DNA of 64,000 nt. It comes from Arthrobacter sp. Edens01 (lineage in GTDB: Bacteria > Actinomycetota > Actinomycetes > Actinomycetales > Micrococcaceae). Below the pieces are notes generated by a model, which was not told the origin of the DNA, ran no database searches, and worked only from the letters and a program-made list of their open reading frames with translations. The stretch lies in contig NZ_LKIU01000002.1 of the NCBI RefSeq assembly GCF_001307035.1, positions 1-64,000 of the forward strand, given 5' to 3'. The translations under genes and the position numbers were made by a program. Numbering within the stretch: the first letter of the stretch is position 1; the number at the start of each line of letters is the position of its first letter. Below are positions 16,632 to 25,949 of this stretch, in pieces.

Positions 16632-18089
16632 ATGAGCTGGCTGGACCGAGAACGCATCATTGCACCACCCGGATTCAACCGCTGGCTTATTCCTCCAGCC
16701 GCTTTGGCAGTGCACCTCTGCATCGGCCAGGCCTACGCCACGAGCGTCTACAAAACGGCACTGGTCCAGTACTTCGACGCAAGCCTCACCCAGATTGGCG
16801 TCATTTTCTCCGTCGCGATCGTGATGCTCGGTCTCTCGGCAGCAGTGATGGGAACCTGGGTGGACCGGAACGGGCCGCGCAAAGCCATGTTCGTGTCGGC
16901 GCTGTTCTGGTCCGGCGGGTTTATGGTCGGCGCCCTGGGCATCTTCACCGGGCAGCTCTGGCTGGTCTACATCGGCTATGGGTTCCTTGGCGGTATTGGC
17001 CTGGGCATCGGCTACATCTCTCCGGTCTCCACCCTGATCAAATGGTTCCCCGACCGTCCAGGCCTTGCCACCGGCATGGCAATCATGGGATTTGGCGGCG
17101 GTGCGCTGATCGCAAGTCCGCTGTCCTCTGCTCTCCTGGCCTTCTACGACCCGGATTCCGGAACCGACGGCTGGGTTGCCAGCGGCGATGCCGTCGGAAA
17201 GCTCTTTGTGACCCTCGGCATCGTTTACCTGGTCTATATGCTCTACGGGGCATGGACCATCCGCGTCCCCGCAGACGACTGGAAGCCCAAGGGGTTCGAT
17301 CCCGCCACGGTGGCCAAAAAGCCGCTGGTAACCACAGCCAACGTCTCGGCGTCGAACGCCATCAAGACCCGCCAGTTCTGGCTTGTCTGGATTGTGCTCT
17401 TCTGCAACGTGACGGCCGGGATCGGCATCCTGGAACAGGCAGCGCCCATGATCCAGGACTTCTTCCGCCAGCCCGACGGCGCCTCCCTGGTTACCGCCGC
17501 AGTCGCGGGCGGCTTCGTGGGGCTGCTTTCGATCGGCAACATGGGAGGCCGGTTCGTCTGGTCTGCCACCTCTGACGTGATCGGCCGCAAACGGATCTAC
17601 ATGATCTACCTCGGTGCCGGAGCTGCGTGCTACGTGCTGCTGGCCCTGTTCGGATCATCGTCGACCATCCTCTACGTGCTCCTGGCGTTCATCATCCTCT
17701 CCTTCTACGGAGGAGGATTCGCCACGGTTCCGGCGTATCTGCGGGACCTCTTCGGAACGTTCCAGGTCGGTGCCATCCACGGCCGCCTGCTCACGGCATG
17801 GTCCGCTGCGGGCATCGCCGGCCCGCTGATCGTCAATTCATTCCTGGACGCACAGGGCACCCCCGGGGAGCTGACTGCACAGGCATACCAGCCTGCACTG
17901 CTGACCATGGTTGGCCTGCTGATCGTCGGGTTCATTGCCAACCTGCTGATCAAGCCCGTGGCTGAGAAGCACCACGAACCGGCCAAGACACCGGCACCGG
18001 GGCGAACGGCTGAAGCAGCGGACGCAACAGCAGCGGACGCAACAGCAGAGAAGGACCTCGATTCAACCCTTGAGGAAGGCACCCGATGA
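16632..18089 (+). CDS. MFS transporter, oxalate/formate antiporter (OFA) family
   Basis: The 485-aa protein opens with FNRWLIPPAALAVHLCIGQAYATSVYKTAL, which is characteristic of OFA-family permeases. It has 12 membrane segments and a loop VDRNGPRKAMFVSALF. The C-terminal tail has two near-identical ADATAADATAE units. The stop overlaps the ATG of a 33-aa membrane peptide (18086), implying translational coupling. It likely exchanges carboxylates, though the substrate is not readable. The operator array upstream suggests that it shares control with the divergent repeat protein. Confidence 0.9.
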   Translation: MSWLDRERIIAPPGFNRWLIPPAALAVHLCIGQAYATSVYKTALVQYFDASLTQIGVIFSVAIVMLGLSAAVMGTWVDRNGPRKAMFVSALFWSGGFMVGALGIFTGQLWLVYIGYGFLGGIGLGIGYISPVSTLIKWFPDRPGLATGMAIMGFGGGALIASPLSSALLAFYDPDSGTDGWVASGDAVGKLFVTLGIVYLVYMLYGAWTIRVPADDWKPKGFDPATVAKKPLVTTANVSASNAIKTRQFWLVWIVLFCNVTAGIGILEQAAPMIQDFFRQPDGASLVTAAVAGGFVGLLSIGNMGGRFVWSATSDVIGRKRIYMIYLGAGAACYVLLALFGSSSTILYVLLAFIILSFYGGGFATVPAYLRDLFGTFQVGAIHGRLLTAWSAAGIAGPLIVNSFLDAQGTPGELTAQAYQPALLTMVGLLIVGFIANLLIKPVAEKHHEPAKTPAPGRTAEAADATAADATAEKDLDSTLEEGTR

Positions 18090-18187
18090 GCAACGTGAAA
18101 CTGACTTTTAGCTGGCTGCTGGTGGGAATTCCACTGGCCTACGGTGTCTTCCAGACCCTGACGAAGGCGGCGGCACTCTTCGGCTGA
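18086..18187 (+). CDS. 33-aa membrane micro-protein, likely OFA transporter small subunit
   Basis: ATG at 18086 overlaps the transporter stop by 4 bases (ATGA). Translation gives 33 residues beginning MSNVKLTFSWLLVGIPLAYG and ending AAALFG before TGA at 18185. One membrane helix fills the middle. Small peptides in this position are known beside OFA-family MFS genes and are annotated as MFS transporter small subunits; the identification here is from position and character. It is too short for normal gene finders. Confidence 0.72.
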   Translation: MSNVKLTFSWLLVGIPLAYGVFQTLTKAAALFG

Positions 18188-18216
18188 GCGCGTTTCCCGG
18201 CATACCTGCTCCAGTC

Positions 18217-18255
18217 CACAGCCCCGCAGCCCGGTACTCGGCCTGCGGGGCTGTG
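18217..18255. terminator. Hairpin terminator after the OFA pair
   Basis: A 13-bp stem, cacagccccgcag (18217-18229) with 18243-18255, lies 30 bases after the micro-protein stop and before the alcohol dehydrogenase. A short TATTG follows; a long U tract is missing. Confidence 0.75.
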
Positions 18256-18341
18256 TATTGAGCTGATCAATGCAAGGATTAAGGGGCAAATCCATCCACC
18301 CGTGCGGGCGGGATCTGCCGGTGCGGAGACAGGAGCATGCC

Positions 18342-19379
18342 ATGAAGGCCCTTCAATACCGCAGCATTGGTGCAGCCCCGGAAGTCGTCGAAATCGATAC
18401 CCCGGAGCCCGGACCGGGACAGGTGCGGCTCAAGGTTACTGCCGCGGGCGTCTGCCATTCGGATGAATACATCATGTCCCTGCCCGAAGGCGAGTACGTC
18501 TACGGACTGCCGCTGACGCTGGGCCACGAAGGCGCCGGCATTGTGGACAAAATCGGCGAAGGCGTGAAGTACATCGAAGAAGGCCAGTCGATGGCCGTCT
18601 ACGGTCCGTGGGGCTGCGGGCTCTGCTACGAGTGCTCCTCCGGACGGGAAAACTACTGCCGGAACGCGGCCAAGTTCGGCATTGCCCCTCCCGGGTTGGG
18701 GGCACCCGGTTCCATGGCGGAATACATGATTGTTGACAGTGCCCGGCATCTGCTCCCTCTTGGGGATCTGGACCCGGTGAAGAACGTTTCCCTGACAGAT
18801 GCGGGCCTGACGCCGTATCACGGCATCAAGGGCTCCCTGGAGAAGCTGCACTCCGGTGCCACCGCCGTCGTCATAGGGGTGGGAGGTCTGGGGCACGTGG
18901 CCATCCAGATCCTGCGTGCGCTCACCAGCGCCACGGTCGTGGCGCTGGACATTGACGAGGCAAAGCTGAACCTGGCCAGTGACGTCGGTGCCCAGTACAC
19001 CTTCCCGTCCGAGGCCGGCGCCGCGACCATGATCAGCGACCTCACCAACGGCCTGGGCGTCGACGCCGTCTTCGACTTCGTAGCCAACCAGGCCACCCTT
19101 GACCTGGGCCAGGCAATGGTTCGCCACCAGGGCGACCATGTGCTGCTTGGTGCCGGAGCAGGCACCCTGAAGATGGGGCTGGTGTCGGGTGCGGCGTGGG
19201 ATGTGTCAGTGCGCTCGCCCTACTGGGGATCGCGCACCGAGCTGTTCGAGGTCCTCGACCTTGCCCGGGGCGGGCACATCAACGTGCACACCGAAGTCTT
19301 TTCACTCGATGACGCACCGGCTGCCTACGAGAAGCTGAAGAACAACCAGCTGCTGGGCCGGGCCGTCGTCGTCCCCTAG
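18342..19379 (+). CDS. Zinc-dependent alcohol dehydrogenase (MDR family)
   Basis: The 345-aa cytoplasmic enzyme oxidises a primary or secondary alcohol with NAD(P)+. The catalytic zinc ligands are Cys in GVCHSD and His-Glu in LGHEGAG. Four structural-zinc cysteines appear in GCGLCYECSSGRENYC. The Rossmann motif is VVIGVGGLGHVAIQIL. The frame opens at 18270, but the ATG at 18342 has AGGAG 7 bases upstream and matches the family start. The gene is separated from the OFA pair by a terminator. Confidence 0.92.
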   Translation: MKALQYRSIGAAPEVVEIDTPEPGPGQVRLKVTAAGVCHSDEYIMSLPEGEYVYGLPLTLGHEGAGIVDKIGEGVKYIEEGQSMAVYGPWGCGLCYECSSGRENYCRNAAKFGIAPPGLGAPGSMAEYMIVDSARHLLPLGDLDPVKNVSLTDAGLTPYHGIKGSLEKLHSGATAVVIGVGGLGHVAIQILRALTSATVVALDIDEAKLNLASDVGAQYTFPSEAGAATMISDLTNGLGVDAVFDFVANQATLDLGQAMVRHQGDHVLLGAGAGTLKMGLVSGAAWDVSVRSPYWGSRTELFEVLDLARGGHINVHTEVFSLDDAPAAYEKLKNNQLLGRAVVVP

Positions 19380-19389
19380 CCGGAGGAGC

Positions 19390-20784
19390 TCACTTGATTT
19401 CAGCCGAGTCTGTCACTTCGGCGTCGGCGCCGTCGGTGTGGAGGAGGATGTTCCGACCCTCCTCCATATAGCGGTTCATTTCAGCAGTGGGAACCATTCC
19501 TCCTCCCGTTGTCCATACGATGTGGTTTGCCGCGGCCAAGCAGTCCTCGTCCAAGCCGAACGCTGCAAGGTAGGCGTCGTCCGAAAGAATCCGCCAGGGG
19601 TTGGTGAAACCGGCTGTGGCCGAGGGTTCCAGCGATATGTCCTCGGCGTCCTGCAGGAGGCTGACAAGCGATTTCATACGTTCGTCGCTGACCGTCACGT
19701 ACCCGTCCACCAAGTCCTGCATGCGCTGTCCCACCAGACGAGAGGGCCTGCCGACGGCCAGTCCGTCAGCTGCTGTGCGGCCGTCGAGGCCGATGTCTTC
19801 CACGCAGATTTGGTCGTGCAGCCCGGACCTGACGCCCAGCGACATGGAGGGTGACCGCGTCGGTTCGGAAAAGACGCAATGGACGGCGTCTCCGAAGGCG
19901 AGCTTCAGCCCGAACGTTACCCCACCCGGCCCTCCTCCGACGCCACATGGCAAGTGCACGAACAGCGGATGGTTCGCGTCGACGGGCACCTCAAGGGCAG
20001 CCAGCTGGCCCGCGAGACGCGCCCCCGCTACCGCGTAGCCGGCGAACAACCCCAGAGAGTCCTCGTCATCAATAAAGTGCGTGTTAGGTGAGCTCGCGGT
20101 GGTTTCACGCGCCTCAATCAGAGCGGTCGAGAAATCTGCGTCGTGCTCGATGACATCCACTCCGCGGCTTCGGAGGAGTTCCTTCTTCCACTCGCGTGCA
20201 TCCAGGGACATGTGCACTGTGGTGCGGAACCCTAGTTCCGAGGCGACAATACCAATGGACAGCCCCAGGTTGCCCGTGGAGGCAACAGTTATCCCCTGTG
20301 CTCCCAGTGTTTTCCGCACACCCGATGAGGTGAACACCTGGGCATATCCGTCTCGGTCCAACGGGAATGAGCCAGCGACGAGCTGCTCGGCGAGTTGAAG
20401 CACTTCATGGATGCCCCCACGGGCCTTGATCGAACCACTCACGGGAAGGATGTCATCGCGCTTGATCCAAAGTCGCCCCGGAAGGTCCCTCCCGAGCAGT
20501 GAGCTAAGAGCGCGCTGCGTTGATGGCGCTCCGACCAATGGCGACTCGATAACGCCGTACGCAGGACGGGTATCCGGAAAACGGTCCGCAAACCATGGTG
20601 CGAAACGCTGGAAGCGGGCGCGAGCGTCGGCGACGGTGGCCGGGGAGATCCCGGAACGCTCGATTCCGTCGGCCACCGGTATCGGCTGGCCACGGAACCA
20701 AGCGGTTTCTCCGCCCTGCGCTAGAGCAGCCACGACGGGATCGTTCAGGAGTTGCTGAAAGACAGGCAGCAGCTTCACGGTCAT
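19390..20784 (-). CDS. dsdA: D-serine ammonia-lyase (D-serine dehydratase)
   Basis: The 464-aa PLP enzyme converts D-serine to pyruvate and ammonia. The Schiff-base lysine lies in ILPVSGSIKARGG (about Lys120, where the E. coli enzyme has Lys118). TVASTGNLGLSIGI is the phosphate-binding loop, and HFIDDEDS, LPCGVGGGPGGVTFGLK and NHIVWTTGGGMVP are family motifs. The ATG at 20784 follows CTGGAGA; an upstream extension to 20844 is less likely. It is the last gene of an operon with the M81 peptidase and MFS transporter, which suggests that the pathway ends in D-serine or a close D-amino acid. Confidence 0.93.
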   Translation of the reverse strand: MTVKLLPVFQQLLNDPVVAALAQGGETAWFRGQPIPVADGIERSGISPATVADARARFQRFAPWFADRFPDTRPAYGVIESPLVGAPSTQRALSSLLGRDLPGRLWIKRDDILPVSGSIKARGGIHEVLQLAEQLVAGSFPLDRDGYAQVFTSSGVRKTLGAQGITVASTGNLGLSIGIVASELGFRTTVHMSLDAREWKKELLRSRGVDVIEHDADFSTALIEARETTASSPNTHFIDDEDSLGLFAGYAVAGARLAGQLAALEVPVDANHPLFVHLPCGVGGGPGGVTFGLKLAFGDAVHCVFSEPTRSPSMSLGVRSGLHDQICVEDIGLDGRTAADGLAVGRPSRLVGQRMQDLVDGYVTVSDERMKSLVSLLQDAEDISLEPSATAGFTNPWRILSDDAYLAAFGLDEDCLAAANHIVWTTGGGMVPTAEMNRYMEEGRNILLHTDGADAEVTDSAEIK

Positions 20785-20845
20785 TGTTTCTCCAGCTTCC
20801 TCGGATGGATGGGCTCGCGTGCGAGCTTCAACGTCACGCGACATT

Positions 20846-22387
20846 TCACGCAGAACTGCGCCTTCGCTCGTTCACGCGTTCTGGTCCGTCGATTTGACCA
20901 GATGATTCCATCGGGGTGAAGGCTGGACCTAGGGGGCCAAGCCGAAGGCCCGGCCGTAGATTGCGCCATGGCAGGATGGCAGGGTCTGCGGGGAACGGGC
21001 CGGGGGCAAGCGCAACAATGATCTTGCCACCCATCCCGGCAAAATCGGCACGGAAATGGACGGAACTCTTCACCACGAGGAGCTGCTGCTTTTCCGGTGA
21101 TACCCCTGCCGCGCGAAACTGATTGCGGTCCATTATCTGTGCCTTGTGGCTGTTGACGACGATCCGGACATTGCCGCGCCGCAGGAGGACTGAAGGTCCC
21201 ACAGACAACTCGTTGCCGTTCATCATGGGGCCGTCAAAATGAATTTTTCCATCCGTGATTTCCTCGACATGAAAGATCTCACCAAACGGGCTGTCGCCGT
21301 CCACTTCAGACCCGGCAAACGAGGCAGTCACGGTTTCTCCCCGCCCGGCCGCGATGGCCGCTTGGACAATCTCCGGAGACCACATTGCCGCCAAGGCGCT
21401 GGAAGCTATGTTCCGCTGGACCAGTTGCCGCAGTAATCCGGTCGTCGTAGCATCCCCGCCAGCTCCGGGATTATCCTGCGTGTCTGCGATAACGACCGGC
21501 GTCTGCCCGTCTGCGATGGCCCGAACCGCCTCGTCCAGCGCCTGATCAGCCGGGAGCGCTTTCAAACGGAACTCGGGTTCAAGGTTGTGAATGGCCGCCG
21601 CAATGCCATCAACGGCCTGGGATAGCTGACCTTCATCTACGCCGTACCCGAAGACACAGGGCTGGCACTCCTCGACGTCGGCAGCAGGAAAAGCCATGGC
21701 GATGGACAAGACAGCACCGTGGTCCGGGGAATCCAGCAGCTCGTACACAAATCGTGCCGGCCCCTCAAGGGTGCTTCCAGATATCGTCGGGATGAGGAAA
21801 TTGATGCGCTCCGCACGCATCGTCATGTCCTCTCCGGCGAGCATCCGGCGGAGCAGTGCCGCCGCAGAGCGGCCCGTCTCAGCCATGTCGACGTGTGGGT
21901 AGGTCCGGTAGGCCACCATGGCATTCGCCGTTTCCAGCATTAGGTCACTCACATTGGCATGGAGGTCCAAGCTGACAACGATCGGAGTGTCGGCGCCGAC
22001 CACGCTCCGTACCCTACGCAGGATCTCACCGTCGCCGTCCGGATAGTCCTCGGAGACCATCGCCCCATGGAGATCGAGGTAGACAGCATCGGGTGTTTCC
22101 TGGGCGCACGCGTCCTCAATCATGCCGGTGATGCGTTCAAAGGTGGACGATTCGACAGGCCCCGATGGGGAAGCAGCACACCAGACCACGGGCAGCATCT
22201 CCCAAGCGGGATCCGCTGCCAAGACAAACCCGCCGAGCGGTATGTTGACCGAAGTGAGATTCAGCACGTCATTGCCGAGGTGCATTCCGGGAAACCCTTC
22301 GCCGTTACGGAAGTTCTCCCAGCGCGCCGGAGTTGGAGCGAAGGTGTTGGTCTCGTGCAGGAATCCTGCGATTAGTACTCGAGTCAT
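20846..22387 (-). CDS. M81-family metallopeptidase (MlrC-like)
   Basis: The 513-aa protein starts MTRVLIAGFLHETNTFAPTP, where the HETNTF motif is the conserved start of the M81 (microcystinase C / MlrC) family. The N-terminal half contains VYLDLHGAMVSEDYPDGDGE and VSLDLHANVSDLM with likely zinc ligands. The C-terminal half (ADTQDNPGAGGDATTTGLLR) is the MlrC C-domain. Its ATG overlaps the MFS stop by 4 bases (ATGA). M81 enzymes cleave linear peptides or related amides; in this operon the substrate is probably a D-amino-acid derivative, an inference from the neighbouring dsdA. Confidence 0.9.
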   Translation of the reverse strand: MTRVLIAGFLHETNTFAPTPARWENFRNGEGFPGMHLGNDVLNLTSVNIPLGGFVLAADPAWEMLPVVWCAASPSGPVESSTFERITGMIEDACAQETPDAVYLDLHGAMVSEDYPDGDGEILRRVRSVVGADTPIVVSLDLHANVSDLMLETANAMVAYRTYPHVDMAETGRSAAALLRRMLAGEDMTMRAERINFLIPTISGSTLEGPARFVYELLDSPDHGAVLSIAMAFPAADVEECQPCVFGYGVDEGQLSQAVDGIAAAIHNLEPEFRLKALPADQALDEAVRAIADGQTPVVIADTQDNPGAGGDATTTGLLRQLVQRNIASSALAAMWSPEIVQAAIAAGRGETVTASFAGSEVDGDSPFGEIFHVEEITDGKIHFDGPMMNGNELSVGPSVLLRRGNVRIVVNSHKAQIMDRNQFRAAGVSPEKQQLLVVKSSVHFRADFAGMGGKIIVALAPGPFPADPAILPWRNLRPGLRLGPLGPAFTPMESSGQIDGPERVNERRRSSA

Positions 22388-23715
22388 TGGCTGACCTCCA
22401 GTTTTCTCTGGCGGAGCGCTGCCGGCAAAAGCAGCAGGGTGACGGCTGACAGAACGAGAAGGCCAACCATGGTTAGCAGGCCTCCCTGGGTGCTCCCGGT
22501 GGCCTCCCGCACGAATCCCATGAGGGTAGGGGCGACGAAGCCGCCAAGGATTCCAATCGTGTTGATGAAGGCGATCCCCCCTGCAGCGGCTGTACCACCG
22601 AAGTGCTGGCTGGGGACAGCCCAGAAAACTGTGTACGCGGCCCAGACAGCGCATACGGCGATACACAGGGCAATGAAGGAGACCATGAAGTTGGTGGCGG
22701 TGAAAGCGGCAACAGTTAGCCCGCCGGCAGCAATGAGGGCCGGGACTACCGCGTGCCATTTGCGTTCCTGAAGACGATCTGAACTGCGCGATAGGATGAT
22801 CATCGTCGGTATGGTCAGTGCGTACGGAACCGCTGTCAGCAGACCGATGGAAAGTGTTCCTTCTACGCCGTTGTCCTGCAAGATGGTGGGAAGCCAGAAG
22901 CTAACGGCATAAATCCCGCACATGATGCCGAAATAGGCCACCGCCATGACATAGACGCTTGGCTCTTTTAGCGCGTCGATGAACCGGTGCGTGCTTTGTC
23001 CGGCGGTCGTCTGGCCGATGGCTTTGGCAACGAGCGCTTTCTCTGCCTCGTTCAACCATCCGGCCTGCTCCGGCCGGTCCGACACCCTCTTCCAGAAAAG
23101 GTATCCCAGCAGCACGCATGGGAGGCCCTGGATGAGGAACATCCACTGCCAGCCGGCTAATCCGCCAATGTTGTCCATAGCCGCAATAATTGCCGCGGAG
23201 ACACCAGAGCCAAGAATGGACCCGATCGGGCCAGCCAGCATGTAGATACCCATAACGGCGGCCATGCGCCGGGCTGGGAACCAATAGGTCAGGTAGAGGA
23301 TGATTCCGGGCGCGAACCCGGCCTCGAAGATTCCCAGCAGAATTCGTAGAACGTAGAACGTTGTTTCGTCCCGGACGAACATCATGGATGCCGACGTGAT
23401 GCCCCACAAAACCATGATGCGAGTGATCGTTCGGCGCGCGCCCACCTTGTGCATCAGCATGTTGCTGGGGATTTCGAGGCAGGCGTAGGCGAGGAAGAAC
23501 AAGCCCGCACCGATTCCGAAAACCACTTCGGTCAGTGCCGGAATGTCTTCCTGCATGTGGAGCTTCGCGAAACCAATGTTTACGCGGTCCAGGTAGGCGA
23601 ACGTGTAACAGAGGAGAAGCAGCGGCAACAGACGTCTGTTGATCTTGCGGTAGACAGATTCCTCCGTGATGGCGGACTGGCTACCGTCGAGGCGTCCCTG
23701 GCGTGTGACTGGCAT
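22384..23715 (-). CDS. MFS transporter, anion:cation symporter (ACS) type
   Basis: The 443-aa, 12-helix permease opens INRRLLPLLLLCYTFAYLDRVNIGFAKL, the canonical ACS (phthalate/tartrate/glucarate porter) start. The cytoplasmic loop includes HKVGARRTITRIMVLWG. AGGAGGC lies 5 bases before the ATG at 23715; the longer frame to 23742 is less likely. It is the first gene of the dsdA operon and is divergent from the Lrp regulator. The likely substrate is an organic anion handled by the downstream M81 enzyme and DsdA. Confidence 0.9.
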   Translation of the reverse strand: MPVTRQGRLDGSQSAITEESVYRKINRRLLPLLLLCYTFAYLDRVNIGFAKLHMQEDIPALTEVVFGIGAGLFFLAYACLEIPSNMLMHKVGARRTITRIMVLWGITSASMMFVRDETTFYVLRILLGIFEAGFAPGIILYLTYWFPARRMAAVMGIYMLAGPIGSILGSGVSAAIIAAMDNIGGLAGWQWMFLIQGLPCVLLGYLFWKRVSDRPEQAGWLNEAEKALVAKAIGQTTAGQSTHRFIDALKEPSVYVMAVAYFGIMCGIYAVSFWLPTILQDNGVEGTLSIGLLTAVPYALTIPTMIILSRSSDRLQERKWHAVVPALIAAGGLTVAAFTATNFMVSFIALCIAVCAVWAAYTVFWAVPSQHFGGTAAAGGIAFINTIGILGGFVAPTLMGFVREATGSTQGGLLTMVGLLVLSAVTLLLLPAALRQRKLEVSQ

Positions 23716-23840
23716 ATTGCCTCCTGTGTAAGGGTGCTGCACAGTCTAGGATCCTGAAGAAGCCGATCGAGAAAATGAAGGATTCTTACCTATTCGAGCT
23801 AAAACTGTTGGAAAAGGTACCCAAAATAATCGAGGTAACG

Positions 23841-24893
23841 ATGACAACGCTCGAAGTCCACGCAACGGATTTAGAGATCGTAGACGCGCTGCAGATCAAT
23901 CCGAGGGCCAGCTGGGCGATGGTTGCCCGCGCTTTGGGTGTGTCTGAAGTGACCGTCGCGCGCCGCTGGAGAAGCCTCGAGGAACGAGGGCTGGCGTGGG
24001 CCTGTGTTGCTCTGCATCCGTCGACCTCGCAGGGAGCCTTCATTGAGGTGCGCTGCAACGCGAAACATCTAGAGCGGCTGATGATGTCGCTGGGTAGGCA
24101 TCCTGATGTGATCACAGTCGGGCAGACGACAGGCGACTACAACCTGTTCTGCATTACGATCGCCACTGTTCTTGGCGATGTTCTGCGTTGTGTCCATGGC
24201 GGGCTCCCGGAGCTGCTGGACACCGCACAGATGAGGATCAGCCTTTTCAGGCAGATGACGGGCGGCGTGGACTGGCGCCAGGGCATCCTGTCTGTCTCAA
24301 ATGAGAAACAGCTGCAGGAAGAACACCATTCAAGGCACCCGGAATCGGTCTCCCCCATATCAATTAGTGACCGGCAGCTGTTCCTACAGCTGGGTGTGGA
24401 CGGCAGACAGTCGCCCGCGGAACTGGGACGGAGTCTGGGGCGAGCTGCCGGAACTGTTCGTCGGCGACTGGCAGAGCTCGAAGCACGAAACCAGGTCGTG
24501 TTCCGGTGCGACGTCGCTCGACCAGCCTTCGACCTGCCCTTGGGGATGCTGGTCTTGATGAAGGCGCCTCCACTAGAGGCCGAAGGCACAGCTCGCCTGC
24601 TGGGACGACGGCGGGAAACGCGGTTTTGTGCGTCAGTAATCGGCACAGCGAACATCATCCTGGTGGTCGGACTGCATGATCTGGCTGATGCTGAACGCGT
24701 CTTGGGAGAACTTTCGCAGGATCATCCTTCTGCAGAGGTGCTAGATCGAAGGGTAGTAACCAGGATGACCAAAATCTACGGGCGCATGCTGGACTCGGCA
24801 GGCCGATCCGTGGGAGTCGTGCCGGTGGACCCATGGATTCGCACTATGCGCCCCATGGGCGTGGCCGAAGACGGCACTGAACAGTCGATTTAG
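23841..24893 (+). CDS. Double Lrp/AsnC-family transcriptional regulator
   Basis: The 350-aa protein has two AsnC-type modules in tandem. The first HTH (about residues 10-55, DLEIVDALQINPRASWAMVARALGVSEVTVARR) is followed by a ligand-binding RAM domain (VITVGQTTGDYNLFC). A second HTH (about residues 175-220, DRQLFLQLGVDGRQSPAELGRSLGRAAGTVRRR) and a second RAM domain follow. Such duplicated Lrp proteins act as internal dimers. It is divergent from the MFS-M81-dsdA operon and is its probable regulator. GAGG lies before the ATG at 23841; a frame to 23775 is open but weaker. Confidence 0.88.
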   Translation: MTTLEVHATDLEIVDALQINPRASWAMVARALGVSEVTVARRWRSLEERGLAWACVALHPSTSQGAFIEVRCNAKHLERLMMSLGRHPDVITVGQTTGDYNLFCITIATVLGDVLRCVHGGLPELLDTAQMRISLFRQMTGGVDWRQGILSVSNEKQLQEEHHSRHPESVSPISISDRQLFLQLGVDGRQSPAELGRSLGRAAGTVRRRLAELEARNQVVFRCDVARPAFDLPLGMLVLMKAPPLEAEGTARLLGRRRETRFCASVIGTANIILVVGLHDLADAERVLGELSQDHPSAEVLDRRVVTRMTKIYGRMLDSAGRSVGVVPVDPWIRTMRPMGVAEDGTEQSI

Positions 24894-24896
24894 GGT

Positions 24897-25682
24897 TTAT
24901 CCACCGGCCAGCAGTCCGCCGTCGAGTGTCAGCACCTGCCCGGTGACCCACGCGGCGTCGTTCGATGCCAGGAACGCTGCGCCCGCCGCGACGTCCTCCG
25001 GCGCGCCCAGCCGCCCAAGCGGATAGGCGGCGGCTGCCTTCTCCTCGCGTCCTTCATACAGGGCCTGAGAGAAACGGGTTTTCACCACGGCAGGGGCCAG
25101 GGCATTGACGCGGACTGCAGGTGCCAGCTCGACGGCGAGGGACCGGGTCAGCTGCTCGAGCGCGGCTTTGCTGATCCCGTAGAACGCGATGCCCTTGGCC
25201 GCGGTGCGTGCGCTGACGGAAGACATGTTGATCACTGATGCCCCGCCCCGGAGGAAACCCGCACCGGGATGCCTGCAGGCAGCCTGCACCCAGGCAAGGG
25301 CAGTGAGCACATTCGTCTCGAGGATCTTGCGTGCGGCATCCAGATCCAGGTCCAGCAACGGACCATAAACGGGGTTGGTGCCTGCGCAGTTCACCAGGAC
25401 GTCCAGCGCACCGAACGCCTCAGCTGCCGCGTCAAGCACCGAACGCTGGTGCAGAGGGTCCGCGGCGTTGCCGGACACGGCAACAACCGTGCCCTCCGGA
25501 AAACCCGCGGCGGCCTCCTGCAGCGCCGCCTGATCCCGGCCCGTGATCAGTACCCGCGCCCCCTCAGCTACGAAACGGTGCGCGGTTGCCAGTCCAATGC
25601 CGCGGCTGGCGGCAGTGATGACGGCGGTCCTTCCGGCAAGGCGGTGCGGACCGGCCGCTGCGGGTGCCGGGTAGGTGCTCAT
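24897..25682 (-). CDS. Short-chain dehydrogenase/reductase
   Basis: The 261-aa NAD(P)H-dependent oxidoreductase has the coenzyme motif TAASRGIG (about residues 25-32) in place of the usual TGxxxGIG. It also has VNCAGTNP, catalytic Ser in INMSSVSA, and YxxxK in YGISKAALEQL. It probably reduces a carbonyl or makes a lipid precursor. The start at 25682 follows GAAGGGA; the longer start at 25703 has no ribosome site. It is convergent with the Lrp gene, with a 3-base gap. Upstream, 25683-25949 is the control region for the formamidase genes and shows no ORF. Confidence 0.9.
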   Translation of the reverse strand: MSTYPAPAAAGPHRLAGRTAVITAASRGIGLATAHRFVAEGARVLITGRDQAALQEAAAGFPEGTVVAVSGNAADPLHQRSVLDAAAEAFGALDVLVNCAGTNPVYGPLLDLDLDAARKILETNVLTALAWVQAACRHPGAGFLRGGASVINMSSVSARTAAKGIAFYGISKAALEQLTRSLAVELAPAVRVNALAPAVVKTRFSQALYEGREEKAAAAYPLGRLGAPEDVAAGAAFLASNDAAWVTGQVLTLDGGLLAGG

Positions 25683-25949
25683 GGGCGTCCCTTCGATTTC
25701 CATCCTGGCCGGACGGCCCGAGTCTGCGCTGGAGGCGTGCGGGTGTCAAGGCAGTTCCCCGCAAGTTGGCCGTGCAGGGAAAAAGGAACCATTGACCTTT
25801 ATCGAGAACTTTCATTAGGGTATTGAACAATCGCGGCCCAACGGTTTTAGATGCCACCTTGGTGCCGTTTGGTACACCTTTTCTGGTCTGTCGAATATCC
25901 CAGATTGTGGGTTTGCAGGTCAGGAAACCGAGTCCCGGAAAGGTGACTA

